From the NCBI RefSeq assembly GCF_001010805.1, contig NZ_CP011477.1, positions 1,689,001 to 1,753,000 on the forward strand: a stretch of 64,000 bases of DNA, in the 5' to 3' direction. A model generated the notes under the pieces. It had not been told where the DNA came from. It worked only from the letters and a program-made list of their open reading frames with translations, and searched no databases. Positions 1 to 9,347 of the stretch are shown one piece after another. This DNA is from Spongiibacter sp. IMCC21906 (GTDB taxonomy: Bacteria; Pseudomonadota; Gammaproteobacteria; Pseudomonadales; Spongiibacteraceae). Numbering within the stretch: the first letter of the stretch is position 1; every line of letters starts with the position of its first letter. The translations under genes and the position numbers were made by a program.

Positions 1-2
1 TT

Positions 3-422
3 AATCGTGATGACTATCCCTTAGCCGCCGATCAAGAGCTACAGGACTTTAAGGCCTGGGTGCCTTATGCCAATACCTTGGGCATGGAAATACTTGAGGG
101 TGACAATTATTGTGTTTTGCCACCACGGCAAAGCAATGTGGGTAATTTTTCTTTGCCTGCGTTACACGGTGGTGCCATCGCGGGCTTTATGGAAATGTCG
201 GCGGTGATTGCGGTAATAAAAAAGACGGGTATTTCCCGCATTCCCAAAATTGTCGATATCAGTGTGGATTATCTGCGGGCGGGTCTTTTTAAAGACACTT
301 ACTCGCGCTGCAAAGTAAACTATCTTGGTCAGCGAATGGTGAATGTCAGTATTACGGCCTGGCAAGACAGCGAAGATAAGCCCATCGCCAATGCTAGAGC
401 GCAGTTTTTGCTAAAAGATTAA
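3..422 (+). CDS. Hotdog-fold thioesterase (PaaI-like), 5'-truncated
   Basis: The reading frame is open from base 3, so the true start lies before the window; the GTG at 60 is internal. The visible 139 codons resemble the hotdog thioesterase family (PaaI/DUF4442 type), which hydrolyses acyl-CoA thioesters in the cytoplasm. The segment around LHGGAIAGFMEMSA is the usual central helix of that fold. It is followed by beta strands such as VDISVDYLRAG and a C-terminal strand ending in NARAQFLL. The family is normally about 135-150 residues, so little is missing. It is followed 64 bp downstream by a flavoprotein gene on the same strand. The substrate cannot be told from sequence. Confidence 0.75.
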   Translation, partial: NRDDYPLAADQELQDFKAWVPYANTLGMEILEGDNYCVLPPRQSNVGNFSLPALHGGAIAGFMEMSAVIAVIKKTGISRIPKIVDISVDYLRAGLFKDTYSRCKVNYLGQRMVNVSITAWQDSEDKPIANARAQFLLKD

Positions 423-486
423 AAGTTAAAGATTAGAAACCGCGAAATTAAAACAGGGTGAATAAAGATTAAAGAGCTAGTCTGCA

Positions 487-1731
487 GTGGCGAATAAATC
501 AGCCGTAGTCATTGGCGGGGGCCCCGCTGGCTTAATGGCGGCAGAGCAATTGCTAGCGGCTGGGGTGTCAGTGGATGTGTATGACGCTATGCCTTCGATG
601 GGCCGTAAGTTTTTGCGGGCGGGCATCGGCGGCTTAAATATTACCCATAGCGAAGCCGATACCGCATTTCGGCGGCGTTATGCTAGCGCCCAATCGTATA
701 CCAATAAATGGCTTGATGCCTTTGGCACCGAGGCTTTGCTTAGCTGGTGTCGCGGGCTGGGTGTCGAAACCTTTGTCGGCAGTTCCGGACGCGTGTTTCC
801 CCTTGAGAAAAAAGCGGCGCCATTACTGCGACGTTGGCTGCAACGCCTGCGAATTCAGGGTGTTCGATTGCATACACGGCATCGTTTTAACGGTTGGGAT
901 TCAAGTGGACAGCTCTTGCTAGACAGTCCCAATGGCCAAATTCAACGTCAAGCCGATGTAGTGATCTTTGCCTGCGGCGGAGGGAGCTGGGCCAAGCTGG
1001 GTTCGGATGGTCGTTGGTTGGCGCTATTAAAAGCGCAAGGTGTCGCATGCACAGATTTTCTCCCCAGCAATTGTGGCTTTGATTTTAATTGGTCAAACGC
1101 ACTGAGTGAGCAATTTGGCGAGCCATTAAAGAATATTGCGCTGGGGTTAACCACCGCGACGGGAGAGCCTTGGTATCGCAAGGGTGATGCCTTGATCGCA
1201 AGCTATGGTATAGAAGGTAGCTTGGTTTACGCGGCCTCTAGTCATATTCGTGATGTCATAAGTACGCAGGGTCAGTGCACGGTGTATTGGGATTTGTTCC
1301 CAGAACGCAGTGTAGACGCGCTGCGATCTGCTATTGGCAAGCGCAAGCCAAAAGATTCTCTGAGTAATGTTCTGCGTAAGCAGTGTCGACTCAGTGGTAG
1401 CAAATTGGCTTTATTAAAAGCGCTGACCAGCAAACAGCAAATGACCGATCTGGAATCGCTTGCGGAATTACTTAAGGCGTTGCCGCAATCTTTGGGCAGT
1501 GCTCGTCCATTGGATGAAGCCATAAGCACCGCTGGCGGAGTGACCTTGTCGCAGCTGAATGAACAACTAATGTTAAAAAATATGCCCGGTGTTTTTTGTG
1601 TGGGTGAAATGCTTGACTGGGATGCGCCAACGGGTGGGTATTTACTCACAGCCTGTTTTGCCAGTGGTTTTGTGGCTGGACGTGGAGCGGCATCTTATCT
1701 TTTGGGTGACGCTGTTACCTTGCGCTCTTAG
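487..1731 (+). CDS. HI0933/YhiN-family FAD-binding flavoprotein
   Basis: A 414-residue flavoprotein beginning with GTG. The N-terminus carries a Rossmann dinucleotide-binding motif, GGGPAGLMAA, at about residues 10-19. It is followed by GRKFLRAGIGGLNITHSE, typical of the HI0933-like (YhiN) family, subgroup PP_4765. The C-terminal segment AGGVTLSQLNEQLM and the final GEMLDWDAPTGGYLL are also characteristic and help hold FAD. The physiological reaction of the family is not established, so only a cytoplasmic FAD-dependent oxidoreductase can be claimed. Its stop overlaps the stop of the convergent secreted-protein gene by two bases. Confidence 0.85.
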   Translation: MANKSAVVIGGGPAGLMAAEQLLAAGVSVDVYDAMPSMGRKFLRAGIGGLNITHSEADTAFRRRYASAQSYTNKWLDAFGTEALLSWCRGLGVETFVGSSGRVFPLEKKAAPLLRRWLQRLRIQGVRLHTRHRFNGWDSSGQLLLDSPNGQIQRQADVVIFACGGGSWAKLGSDGRWLALLKAQGVACTDFLPSNCGFDFNWSNALSEQFGEPLKNIALGLTTATGEPWYRKGDALIASYGIEGSLVYAASSHIRDVISTQGQCTVYWDLFPERSVDALRSAIGKRKPKDSLSNVLRKQCRLSGSKLALLKALTSKQQMTDLESLAELLKALPQSLGSARPLDEAISTAGGVTLSQLNEQLMLKNMPGVFCVGEMLDWDAPTGGYLLTACFASGFVAGRGAASYLLGDAVTLRS

Positions 1732-2507
1732 CCCCGGACGCCGCTACCACCATCAGGCGTTTTGATTTTGTCCGCAGGATCAACAGCATGGCGGTCCATT
1801 ATTTGTCGCAGCTCCGAGCGGGCTTTATCCAGCAATGTGGGGTTGGCTGGTTGCAGAGGTTCGCAGGCAAGTTTGGCAAAATCATCTTTGTACAGGAGTT
1901 GGTGGTTTAAAACGCCGCGGCTACCTGCTGAGGATATCCAACGATAATAACCTTTGCCTTTGGCAACATACTGCAGGCTTAAACTACGGGTTTCGCCGTT
2001 GGCGCAGGGGAAAAAGTATTCTACCTTAGAGGCCACTGAAGCTAAGCCTTGGGCGGTGGTTGTTTCTTCATCAAGTAGCTCAGCTGCCCCGCCTTCTGCT
2101 ATGCATATCACTTGGCTAGCCCCGATTTTTCTCAAGTTCATTTTGGCGGGAAGCTCAACCTCCAGCGAAAATTCGGCAGTTTGTATATCGCCATTCTGAC
2201 AGCGAACTTGATAAGACATATTGTCAATTTGAACCCGGTTGTTGCTTGGATTCGCCACCCATAATTCAACAGTGCTCAGACCATCCAGTTGCGCTAGTTT
2301 TGCTTGAATTTGCAAGGACTCCGGTGCTTCATTTTTTAATGGTCCGGGATTTAATGGAACAGGGCCTCGTTGGCAATGTTGGTAGGTAGATTGGCAGGTG
2401 GCGGGGTTGCCGGTTTTTTGCACGCAGGCGATAAAATTATCTTTGCAATTATCGGCAATACTCAAGGTACTAAACAGAAATAAGCATAGAGCGGCAGCAA
2501 TTTTCAT
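1728..2507 (-). CDS. Secreted cysteine-containing protein of unknown function
   Basis: A 259-residue protein with a Sec signal peptide (MKIAAALCLFLFSTLSIA, cleavage before DNC). I chose the internal ATG at 2507 because it places the lysine and the hydrophobic core at the very N-terminus; an in-frame ATG six codons upstream would add a polar leader. The mature N-terminus has a compact cysteine motif (CKDNFIAC and then CQSTYQHC). Further cysteines at CQNGD, VICIAEGG, FFPCANG and LACEP suggest disulfides in the periplasm. I do not recognise a family. It is convergent with the flavoprotein gene, with overlapping stops. Confidence 0.65.
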   Translation of the reverse strand: MKIAAALCLFLFSTLSIADNCKDNFIACVQKTGNPATCQSTYQHCQRGPVPLNPGPLKNEAPESLQIQAKLAQLDGLSTVELWVANPSNNRVQIDNMSYQVRCQNGDIQTAEFSLEVELPAKMNLRKIGASQVICIAEGGAAELLDEETTTAQGLASVASKVEYFFPCANGETRSLSLQYVAKGKGYYRWISSAGSRGVLNHQLLYKDDFAKLACEPLQPANPTLLDKARSELRQIMDRHAVDPADKIKTPDGGSGVRG

Positions 2508-2626
2508 GCGTTGATCCGAGCACAATATAAAGAGTAATAGGGTTCAGACGTTTTAGGATGGTCTTTATTTTTCCTATTTTAATGGTCATCTTGAGATAGC
2601 CGTAGGCATATGTCAAACACGCGTGT

Positions 2627-4792
2627 TTAGACGTGCATGGCGGCTTTAACACACTCCAATATACCGTAGTCGTATTCGCCGTCGAGAAAATCAAACACCG
2701 GTTTTAAACGGCCATCTTCGCTGTGCTCAAAGGCAAATTGAATTTCCTGAAGTGCCTTGTCGTCCAGGACGACCGCATCAGCCAGCTCTAACTCGCCGCT
2801 GCGAATGGCGCCCGCTAAATGGCGATAAACAGTGCTAATGGTTATGTCGCGCTTATGGGCTATTTCCAGCGGGCTCAAACCTTGGCACAGCAGCTCAATA
2901 GAATGGCTGGCGGTATCTGAAGACGAATTGGCAAGCTCGCCACCGTGTTCTTGTATTACCTCCAGAAAGGCTTCGCCATAGGCGTCGAGTTTGCGCTCGC
3001 CTACCCCGGATACCCGGCTGAGTTGTTCTAGGGTCTGGGGCTGTCTTTCCAGCATGTCCATTAACGTAGCATCGTGGAAGATGACGTAGGCTGGCACACC
3101 TTGTTCTTCGGCCAAGGCTTTACGTTTGTTGCGTAGGGCTTCCCAAAGCGCGGGGTTGCTACTGGCAAGCATCGGTGTGGTATTGCGCTGGCGGGTTTTA
3201 CTCGCTTTGAGCATTTTGCGTAGCACCAGCGTTTGCTCGCCTTTGAGAATAGGTCTGGCGGCTTCCGTTAGTTGGACGCTGCCGTGACTCTCAATATCTA
3301 CACTCAGCAACCCCCGGGAAATAAGCTGGCGATAGAGGGTGCGCCACTCGCTGTTGTTGAGTTCGTTGCCAATGCCATAGGTACTTAGGGTGTTGTGACC
3401 AAATTGCTTGATACGGTCGTCTTCTTTGCCTAGCAATACGTCGACTAAATAATTCACCCCGAAACGCTGACCGGTACGGTAGACACAAGAGAGTGCTTTC
3501 TGGGCAGCAATGGTGGCATCCCAGGTTTGCGGCGGCGTGAGACAGTTATCGCAGTTGCCACAAGCGTGATCCATCGGATCGTCAAAATAACTGAGCAGTG
3601 CCTGGCGGCGGCAATCGTGCAGTTCGCACAGGCCTAGCATGGCGTCGAGTTTGTGACGCTCTATGCGTTTGTAGGCTTCGTTGGCGTCGGAGTTTTGCTG
3701 CATTTGTTTGAGGGTGATGACGTCTTGCAGGCCGTATAGCATCCACGCATCGGCGGGAAGACCGTCGCGCCCGGCCCGGCCGGTTTCTTGGTAATAAGCC
3801 TCGATACTTTTGGGTAAGTTTAAGTGGGCGACAAAACGCACGTCGGGCTTGTCGATTCCCATGCCGAAGGCAATGGTGGCAACAATAATGACGCTATCAT
3901 CCCGCAGAAACCGAGATTGGTTTTGTTGGCGTTGCTCTTGGCTTAGGCCCGCGTGATAGGGCAGGGCTGTCAGGCCTTTACTGCTGAGCCAGGCTGCGGT
4001 GTCGTCTACCCGTTTACGAGACAGGCAATAGACGATACCGGCATCGTGCTCATGCTCGTTGCGGATAAACCGCAGCAATTGATCTCGGGCATTACCCTGG
4101 TTTTCGGCGATTCGATAGCGGATGTTGGGGCGGTCAAAACCGTTGTTGAAAACGACGGCTGATTCCAGTGCCAATCGTTGAATAATCTCTTGTCGAGTGC
4201 GGGCATCAGCGGTGGCGGTGAGGGCAATTCTCGGGATGCCGGGGTAGCGTTGATGAAGAATGGAAAGCTGAATATATTCTGGTCGAAAGTCGTGTCCCCA
4301 TTGGGACACACAATGGGCTTCGTCAATAGCAAACAGGGCCAGTTGGCTATTGTCCAACAGCTCCAGCATCCGGGGCATCATCAGGCGTTCTGGGGCGACG
4401 TAAAGCAGATCAAGATCGCCATTTCGCAAACGATGCTCGACCTCAAAGGCTTCACTGCCACTGAGGCTGGAGTTTAAACAGGCGGCGCGCACGCCATATT
4501 GCCGTAGGGCATCGACCTGATCTTGCATCAGCGCGATCAAGGGCGACACCACAATGGCGGTGCCGCTGCGCAGCAGGGCGGGAATCTGGAAACAAAGGGA
4601 CTTGCCGCCGCCGGTGGGCATCAGTACCAGCGCATCACCGCCACCGGCAACCTGCTGGACAATGTCACTTTGAGGGCCACGAAAAGCTTCGTAGCCGTAA
4701 GTGTGTTGGAGTATCTCCAGTGCCTGCTCTTGCAGTTGCTGGCGGTGGGGAGCCGGGCTTTGCTTGGGGATTGTGTTGGCTTCGATATGCAT
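2627..4792 (-). CDS. recQ: ATP-dependent DNA helicase RecQ
   Basis: A superfamily-2 3'-5' DNA helicase for recombination and fork repair. Visible parts in order are: Walker A in [10 protein letters not shown] near residue 62; DEAH in [15 protein letters not shown] near 158; the helicase C domain ending [10 protein letters not shown]; a RecQ zinc-binding cysteine cluster (CRRQALL then ACGNCDNC); a winged-helix region; and an HRDC domain around [15 protein letters not shown]-terminal helix-turn-helix extension contains [19 protein letters not shown]. At about 721 residues it is longer than E. coli RecQ because of this extension. The ATG at 4792 shares a TAATG junction with the upstream DUF2058 gene, which suggests translational coupling. 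A GTG two codons earlier is a possible alternative start. Confidence 0.95.
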   Translation of the reverse strand: MHIEANTIPKQSPAPHRQQLQEQALEILQHTYGYEAFRGPQSDIVQQVAGGGDALVLMPTGGGKSLCFQIPALLRSGTAIVVSPLIALMQDQVDALRQYGVRAACLNSSLSGSEAFEVEHRLRNGDLDLLYVAPERLMMPRMLELLDNSQLALFAIDEAHCVSQWGHDFRPEYIQLSILHQRYPGIPRIALTATADARTRQEIIQRLALESAVVFNNGFDRPNIRYRIAENQGNARDQLLRFIRNEHEHDAGIVYCLSRKRVDDTAAWLSSKGLTALPYHAGLSQEQRQQNQSRFLRDDSVIIVATIAFGMGIDKPDVRFVAHLNLPKSIEAYYQETGRAGRDGLPADAWMLYGLQDVITLKQMQQNSDANEAYKRIERHKLDAMLGLCELHDCRRQALLSYFDDPMDHACGNCDNCLTPPQTWDATIAAQKALSCVYRTGQRFGVNYLVDVLLGKEDDRIKQFGHNTLSTYGIGNELNNSEWRTLYRQLISRGLLSVDIESHGSVQLTEAARPILKGEQTLVLRKMLKASKTRQRNTTPMLASSNPALWEALRNKRKALAEEQGVPAYVIFHDATLMDMLERQPQTLEQLSRVSGVGERKLDAYGEAFLEVIQEHGGELANSSSDTASHSIELLCQGLSPLEIAHKRDITISTVYRHLAGAIRSGELELADAVVLDDKALQEIQFAFEHSEDGRLKPVFDFLDGEYDYGILECVKAAMHV

Positions 4793-5325
4793 TACCACAT
4801 CAAATCATCGGGGATTTGATAATCGGCGTAAGGATCATCTTCGGCGATTTCAGTCTCGCTCTGGTCATTGAGGACCAGAATTGCGGCTTCATCCCGTTGG
4901 CGAATTTTTTCGGCGATTTGTACGGGTACCAGCTCGTATTGATCTTTCAGCCTGGCCACAGCCAGTTGTCCTTTAACCAGTTGGCGGTGCTGGAGCTCGC
5001 TGACATAGATTTTTTTGATTTTCTTGGCGTCACTGAAGTTATAGGGGGTGTCGCCCGGACCTTTGGCAACCCGGTTGAGTTCGATCAACTGAATAATTTG
5101 CGCCTGAATGGCTTTCTTTTCGGCCTCTACGTTGCGCAGGCGATTCATTTCTCGATCTCGCTCGGCCTTTTCTGCCAAGGCCCGCTGCGCGGCTAATTTA
5201 CCCTCGTCGACGGTCTGGCCTTTGCCCTGTTGCTTGGTTTCCTTGCGCTTCTCTTGTTTAATTTTTTTGGCTTTTTTCTTATCGACGATGCCGGCTTGCA
5301 GAAGCTGTTCTTGTAATGAAGGCAT
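4792..5325 (-). CDS. DUF2058 (YaiL-type) protein
   Basis: A 177-residue, highly charged protein matching the DUF2058/YaiL family. The N-terminus [20 protein letters not shown] is diagnostic. It runs into a Lys/Arg/Glu-rich helical, probably coiled-coil, segment to about residue 75. A small C-terminal domain holds [15 protein letters not shown] and ends in a [15 protein letters not shown]-like acidic tail. Members have been linked to nucleic-acid-associated or nucleoid functions, but no activity is firmly established. It precedes recQ with overlapping stop and start codons, so the two are probably co-transcribed. Confidence 0.85.
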   Translation of the reverse strand: MPSLQEQLLQAGIVDKKKAKKIKQEKRKETKQQGKGQTVDEGKLAAQRALAEKAERDREMNRLRNVEAEKKAIQAQIIQLIELNRVAKGPGDTPYNFSDAKKIKKIYVSELQHRQLVKGQLAVARLKDQYELVPVQIAEKIRQRDEAAILVLNDQSETEIAEDDPYADYQIPDDLMW

Positions 5326-5503
5326 AGAGGGTTCCGGTGCTGGGCTGGTGGTCAGCGGGTAAGTTTACGGGATCGGCGCCGTCTCTTGAAGTGTTGTCGT
5401 AAGCTGTTTGAATGTGGGCGCTTTAGGGCACTATTGTAGAAATTGGGGCTCTGAACTACGTAACTGCAGTAGCTGCTATATTTAGGGAGAATTTGCTTTT
5501 TTT

Positions 5504-6040
5504 ATGCTCATTTGTGGTGATTTACGCACATTTTCAGAAATCGTACGCAGTCTGGGTGGCGCTTTGCTGGGGCTCGCTGCTGTCGCGCTTGTTGGTTGTG
5601 CTACCGCGACGAATACACAGGAGGCTTCTGTTGATAGCCCTCGTCATCCGCCCCTGTCGGTTACTTTTTCGCTGAGTGATCCCCAGTTGCTAAGAGATTG
5701 CCTTGGTTATAGCGAACGCCATGCGGTCAATCACTGCACGTTAAACATGCTGGATTTAAGCTATTATTGGAAAAGCCTGAACGACAGTCATCAGTTTCAA
5801 AAAGTACTCTATAACAGCGATAACTCTGATTACCAGCTGGCAATCACAACGGCTTATTATTCTGAAGAAGGGGTGCGGGATATTGCGATGTCGTATTTGT
5901 CAGGCCTGACATTCACGCTTTATCCGCTGACTACTCACCATGAAGTTGAAGCAACGCTAAGCTTGATGTGGCGGGATAAAGTGCTTAAGCGTTATCACTA
6001 CCGCCTGCCATTTGATCGCAAAGTACGTCTTTATTATCGA
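5504..6040 (+). pseudogene. Lipoprotein gene, 5' part, interrupted by IS110-family element
   Basis: The N-terminal 179 codons encode a hydrophobic export signal with a lipobox-like LVGC at about residues 29-32, then a mature region rich in Tyr and Ser. The frame runs to the IS end and stops there by chance. The continuation lies after the IS at 7437. Joining base 6040 to base 7437 keeps the frame (YYR then GDDSREFV) and gives one protein of about 400 residues. I do not recognise the family. As it stands the gene is disrupted, although the truncated 179-residue product could still be made. Confidence 0.6.
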
Positions 6041-6044
6041 TAGG

Positions 6045-6058
6045 ATGGTCTCCTCCTC
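6045..6058 (+). repeat. Left subterminal inverted repeat of IS1111-type element
   Basis: The sequence ATGGTCTCCTCCTC is the exact reverse complement of 7417-7430. It lies four bases inside the inferred left end. Confidence 0.85.
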
Positions 6059-6128
6059 GCTCCAATCTGCATAGCGATGTGCGAATATTGGAGACTTACT
6101 TTGTCTAACCGAGTAGGGAGAAGCCATC

Positions 6129-7151
6129 ATGAAACTTAAAACACTCGCAATAGATTTGGCAAAAAATACGTTCTACCTTGTGGGCTTTGATCTGGACAAT
6201 CAGCCCGTGTGGCGCAAGAAGCAAAGCCGCCGACAGCTAGAAATCTTTATTGCCAAACAAGAACCCCACCTTATTGTCATGGAAGCCTGCGCCAGCGCGC
6301 ATCATTGGGCCCGCCGATTCAGCCAGCTTGGTCATCAGGTCAAACTATTACCGCCTCAGCATGTTAAAGCTTATCTTCGCGGGCAGAAGAATGACTATAA
6401 CGATGCCCAAGCCATCGGCGAAGCATCTCTTCATGGCGTCACACGAAGCGTGCCAGTCAAAACGGTTGAGCAACAAGACAAGCAGGCCTTTCACCGTATC
6501 CGTCGTCAGCTCATGGGTGAACAGACGCGAATCATCAATCAGTTGCGGGGGTTATTGGGCGAGTACGGCATCATCATTGATACCGGTATTCACCAAGCAA
6601 ACAAAGCGATCCCCCTTATCCTTGAGGATGCTGAGAATGGTCTGACGCCAAAGTTACGTGAGTTAGTATACCGGCAGTACCAGCGCTATCTCGTACTCAG
6701 AGAGGAGCTGGCATGGTATGAGCAACAGCTTGAGCAGGTGGCGAAAACCGATCCCGATGTTAAGCGCTTACAAGATGTGCCGGGATTCGGCCCCGTGAAC
6801 GCTAATGTCCTGTGTAGTTGGCTAGGCGACGGCACTCAATTCAGTCGTGCTAGAGACGCCTCCGCAGCGCTGGGGGTCGTCCCGAGGCAGCATACGACCG
6901 GTGGGCATGACCGTTTATATGGCATTACGAAGCGGGGTGATAGTTATGTTCGCAGCATGGTCGTACATGGCGCTCGAGCAGTGGTCAGCCGTGCCAAAGG
7001 AAAAACAGATGCTCTGAGCCACTGGATAAATCAACTGGTAGCAAGGAGAGGCTTCAACAAAGCCGCTATTGCGTTGACCAATAAAATGATTCGCATTGCT
7101 TGGGTGTTAGTTACCCGAGGCGAGCGCTATAAACCCGCTCTGAGTATGTAA
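6129..7151 (+). CDS. IS110/IS1111 DEDD transposase (recombinase)
   Basis: A full-length 340-residue IS110-family recombinase. The RuvC-like DEDD domain starts at AIDLAKNTFYLVGFD (first Asp near residue 9). Next come the Glu in MEACASAHHWAR near 62 and the Asp pair in GQKNDYNDAQAI near 95. A coiled region follows, then the C-terminal Transposase_20 domain with DVPGFGPVNANVL and the segment around SAALGVVPRQHTTGG, which holds the catalytic serine region. The start ATG follows a clear GGGAG ribosome site. No frameshift or stop is present, so the element may be active. Members of this family use a non-coding RNA encoded in the element to choose target and donor sites. Confidence 0.95.
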   Translation: MKLKTLAIDLAKNTFYLVGFDLDNQPVWRKKQSRRQLEIFIAKQEPHLIVMEACASAHHWARRFSQLGHQVKLLPPQHVKAYLRGQKNDYNDAQAIGEASLHGVTRSVPVKTVEQQDKQAFHRIRRQLMGEQTRIINQLRGLLGEYGIIIDTGIHQANKAIPLILEDAENGLTPKLRELVYRQYQRYLVLREELAWYEQQLEQVAKTDPDVKRLQDVPGFGPVNANVLCSWLGDGTQFSRARDASAALGVVPRQHTTGGHDRLYGITKRGDSYVRSMVVHGARAVVSRAKGKTDALSHWINQLVARRGFNKAAIALTNKMIRIAWVLVTRGERYKPALSM

Positions 7152-7416
7152 GCAGACAAAACAGAAAAGAAAAATCAGTAAGGGGTAAGTACTTCCCCCC
7201 AAGGTTGCGTAGGTAAAAGCAGAGATAGCAGCACAGGTGAGACCGGCATACTGTAAACCTGAATCCCCCGTTGACCCGATTCCTGAATCGATTAGGTCGT
7301 ATTAACGTATAGGGCAGTGTGCGCGGATATTTATCGAGGCCAGAAGCTCAGCTTCAATAATAGGCCGGATATACGACAGCAAACCTGGTTCTGTTACCCG
7401 CTATTACCTTGCAAAA
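7152..7416 (+). ncRNA. Putative seekRNA/bridge RNA of the IS1111-type element
   Basis: IS1111-group elements are known to encode their guide RNA between the recombinase stop and the right end. This 265-nt stretch is in that position, has no credible gene of its own and can fold. Hairpins are visible at 7234-7261 (CAGGT/ACCTG), 7277-7290 (CGATTC/GAATCG) and 7343-7355 (GAAGC/GCTTC). Just before the last hairpin, 7331-7339 reads TTATCGAGG. That equals the reconstructed insertion target across the junction (6034-6040 plus 7437-7438), as expected for a target-recognition segment. Exact RNA ends cannot be seen. Confidence 0.55.
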
Positions 7417-7430
7417 GAGGAGGAGACCAT
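7417..7430 (-). repeat. Right subterminal inverted repeat of IS1111-type element
   Basis: GAGGAGGAGACCAT, the perfect complement of the left repeat at 6045-6058. It lies six bases inside the inferred right end. Confidence 0.85.
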
Positions 7431-7436
7431 ATACCG

Positions 7437-8102
7437 GGGGATGACAGCCGAGAGTTTGTCGATGAGCTGCTTGCCCGTTTTATGAATGACGCCGAGGCCG
7501 ATGGTGCATTTTCTGAAGAATTTTTATACAGCGTGCTGAATGCGAGTGACTACTCTCAGGTTCTTGGAGAGGTGGCTCAGCTGGACAAATTACAGTTGAA
7601 AAAACAAAAGTTATCGCCCAATCCTTATCGGGGGCTGCATTTACAATACGAGTTGCCAAAGCAGCCAGAAGGGCAGTTTGAGGTGTATGTGTACCCAGTA
7701 GCGAGAACCGACTGGTCAGACCTCAATAGCACCTTATTAGAAGAAGAGTTACGAATCCGCCACTCCCAGGCCGATGTGGTTGTGGGCGATCTACTTGGCA
7801 GCATCGATTATGCAGATTCTATTTTCGTGTTATTTGAAAGCGAACTGAATTTGCCGATGAGAGGATTGTTGTTTCGAGGCGAGATTCTTACCAGCTTTGG
7901 TCAACGCCTCGTAAGAGATACCTATCTGTTTTTAAAGGAAGATAAATTTATTCAAGCCAGGGTGACTTGCCCTAATATTGAGTGTCTTGAGCAGAGTCGC
8001 TCGTTTGCTCGCAATGTAGCAAGACGCTTTGAGGCGCCGCCAGAGTCGGAGTTTATGGCAGATTTACGGCAGCGACACCGCCGAATATCATTGCGACGTT
8101 AG
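7437..8102 (+). pseudogene. Lipoprotein gene, 3' part, after IS insertion
   Basis: This is the downstream part of the gene broken at 6040. It is open from GDDSREFVDELLARF onward for 221 codons and rich in charged residues, with no membrane segment or motif I recognise. An apparent start at 7317 lies inside the IS and is not native. Without the N-terminal lipoprotein signal this half would not be exported. The gene ends just before a strong hairpin at 8145-8169 that separates it from a convergent gene. Confidence 0.6.
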
Positions 8103-8144
8103 CCGTCAATGGTTTGGAGCTGAGGATAAGGTGGGGGGGGGGGT

Positions 8145-8169
8145 ACAGAGCGCCATGGTGGCGCTCTGT
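8145..8169. terminator. Hairpin between convergent genes
   Basis: A perfect 11-bp inverted repeat (ACAGAGCGCCA, loop TGG, TGGCGCTCTGT) between the stop codons of two convergent genes, preceded by an 11-G tract at 8133-8143. Position and symmetry suit a bidirectional terminator, although the T-run is poor. Confidence 0.6.
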
Positions 8170-8185
8170 TAAATCGGCGTTCTTA

Positions 8186-8470
8186 TTAATTGCTACGGTC
8201 ACGGCGGTTAGGACGGTAGCCTTGCTGTTGGGCTTGCTGGTTCACTTCTTCAAATGCCGCAATTTCAGTGTCTGCAACCAGTCCTTGGCTGAGGTAGGGG
8301 CGGTATTTGTCCAAGCGTCGTTGACCTTCTGCCTGGCTGAGTTCTACTGCGGGTCCAGCAACGTGCTCTTTTTCGTAGGACAGTTCAGTTAAAAATGGCG
8401 GTCTTGCTTGGGTACTGGCAGCGAAGACAGCTGTTGCGGCGAAAAGTCCAAAACGACTGATCAATCTCAT
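8186..8470 (-). CDS. Small secreted protein, unknown function
   Basis: A 94-residue protein with a signal peptide (MRLISRFGLFAATAVFAAS, cleavage near TQA). The ATG at 8470 was preferred over one two codons upstream because the AAGGAG ribosome site is 7-8 bases from it and only about one base from the earlier ATG. The mature part is Gln- and Arg-rich and ends in RPNRRDRSN, with no cysteine. It is probably a periplasmic small protein. No family is recognised. Confidence 0.6.
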   Translation of the reverse strand: MRLISRFGLFAATAVFAASTQARPPFLTELSYEKEHVAGPAVELSQAEGQRRLDKYRPYLSQGLVADTEIAAFEEVNQQAQQQGYRPNRRDRSN

Positions 8471-8660
8471 AAACATTCTCCTTAAAGAGGGACAACAGGG
8501 TTTAAGACAAATATTAATAGCGCTAGTTTAGGGTGGTTTCTTTAAGTTTTCGCCCAATCTGCTGATAGCTTTTATTGATCAATACTGGCCTTGATATTGC
8601 AACTACCCATGTAAGTAATCATGGCGAAACCCGCAACTGACGCGGGTAGGGGTAGAGACA

Positions 8661-9245
8661 ATGCATCAATACCAAGGGTCGAAAAGTCGAGATAGCCGCG
8701 CATTCTGCACAAAAATAATCCTTTCTTTGTTTTTTGTGCACTTTTTTTGTGCATCTTTGGTCAGTGCAGCTGACCTTGTGTCAGACCCGCAAGCCGTTTC
8801 CAGAAATGCTATGCAACACGCCCAGGTTGCTGAAATTGACTTGCTAGAAAAGAACACAGATGTTTTTTATCTTCGTGCTCGTTTGGGCGATGCTGATGAA
8901 AGCGAGTTTCTATTGGACACCGGTTCAGGTTATCTCGCGATCAGTGAGGATGAGCTGGCCAAGTTAAAGCAAAGTGATATGGCCCGGTATGAGCGCGGAA
9001 TTAATGCCCGCTTAGCCAATGGTCAGGTTAAACGGGTATCGATCTATATTGTTGACAGTTTGGATTTAGGCGGTGGCTGTGTACTGCACAATGTTGAGGC
9101 GGCGGTGTTGCCAGGGGCAACCCGTAATATTATTGGTATGAATGTACTGAAAATGGTGGGTAACTTTAGTATTTCGTTTAACCCGTCCAAGCTGACGCTT
9201 AGCGACTGCAGTGCTAACACTGCCGAGGCCGTAGCAAGCCTTTAA
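8661..9245 (+). CDS. Retropepsin-like aspartic protease, exported
   Basis: A 194-residue protein with a hydrophobic N-terminal segment (residues ~19-36) ending LVSA, probably a signal peptide or anchor. The domain that follows has FLLDTGSGYLAIS, the DTGSG active-site loop of clan AA aspartic proteases. It continues through RANGQVKR-like and LPGATRNIIGMNVL strands, which resemble the second half of bacterial retropepsin-like proteins (TIGR02281 type). Such enzymes act as dimers with one Asp from each subunit, here likely in the periplasm. Two cysteines (GGGCVLHN, LSDCSAN) could pair. Neighbouring genes give no clue to the substrate. Confidence 0.75.
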   Translation: MHQYQGSKSRDSRAFCTKIILSLFFVHFFCASLVSAADLVSDPQAVSRNAMQHAQVAEIDLLEKNTDVFYLRARLGDADESEFLLDTGSGYLAISEDELAKLKQSDMARYERGINARLANGQVKRVSIYIVDSLDLGGGCVLHNVEAAVLPGATRNIIGMNVLKMVGNFSISFNPSKLTLSDCSANTAEAVASL

Positions 9246-9347
9246 CCGTTTGAGTTAACAAATATTAAAACGAAATGAGGGCGATGTATTGCACCAATGC
9301 CCTTGTCACTGACGATTTGGCATGATGAACCTGCCCCTCGTTCCCTA

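Larger units (their letters stand above)
6041..7436 (+). mobile_element. IS110-family insertion sequence, IS1111 group
   Basis: An insertion of about 1.4 kb with one DEDD transposase gene. A 14-bp inverted repeat, ATGGTCTCCTCCTC, lies near both ends (6045-6058, and its complement at 7417-7430). Subterminal inverted repeats of this kind mark the IS1111 group within IS110; the IS110 group proper lacks them. The 3' non-coding end (285 bp) is much longer than the 5' end (88 bp), also as in IS1111. No clear target duplication is seen, which is normal for the family. The outer boundaries were chosen because removing 6041-7436 restores the host reading frame; they may be off by a few bases. Confidence 0.85.

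Noticed and set aside
4720-5196. 158-codon open frame on the plus strand
   Set aside because: It is antisense to the DUF2058 gene, whose family match is clear.
7317-7436. Native start of the gene ending at 8102
   Set aside because: This part lies in the right end of the IS1111-type element and ends at its boundary.
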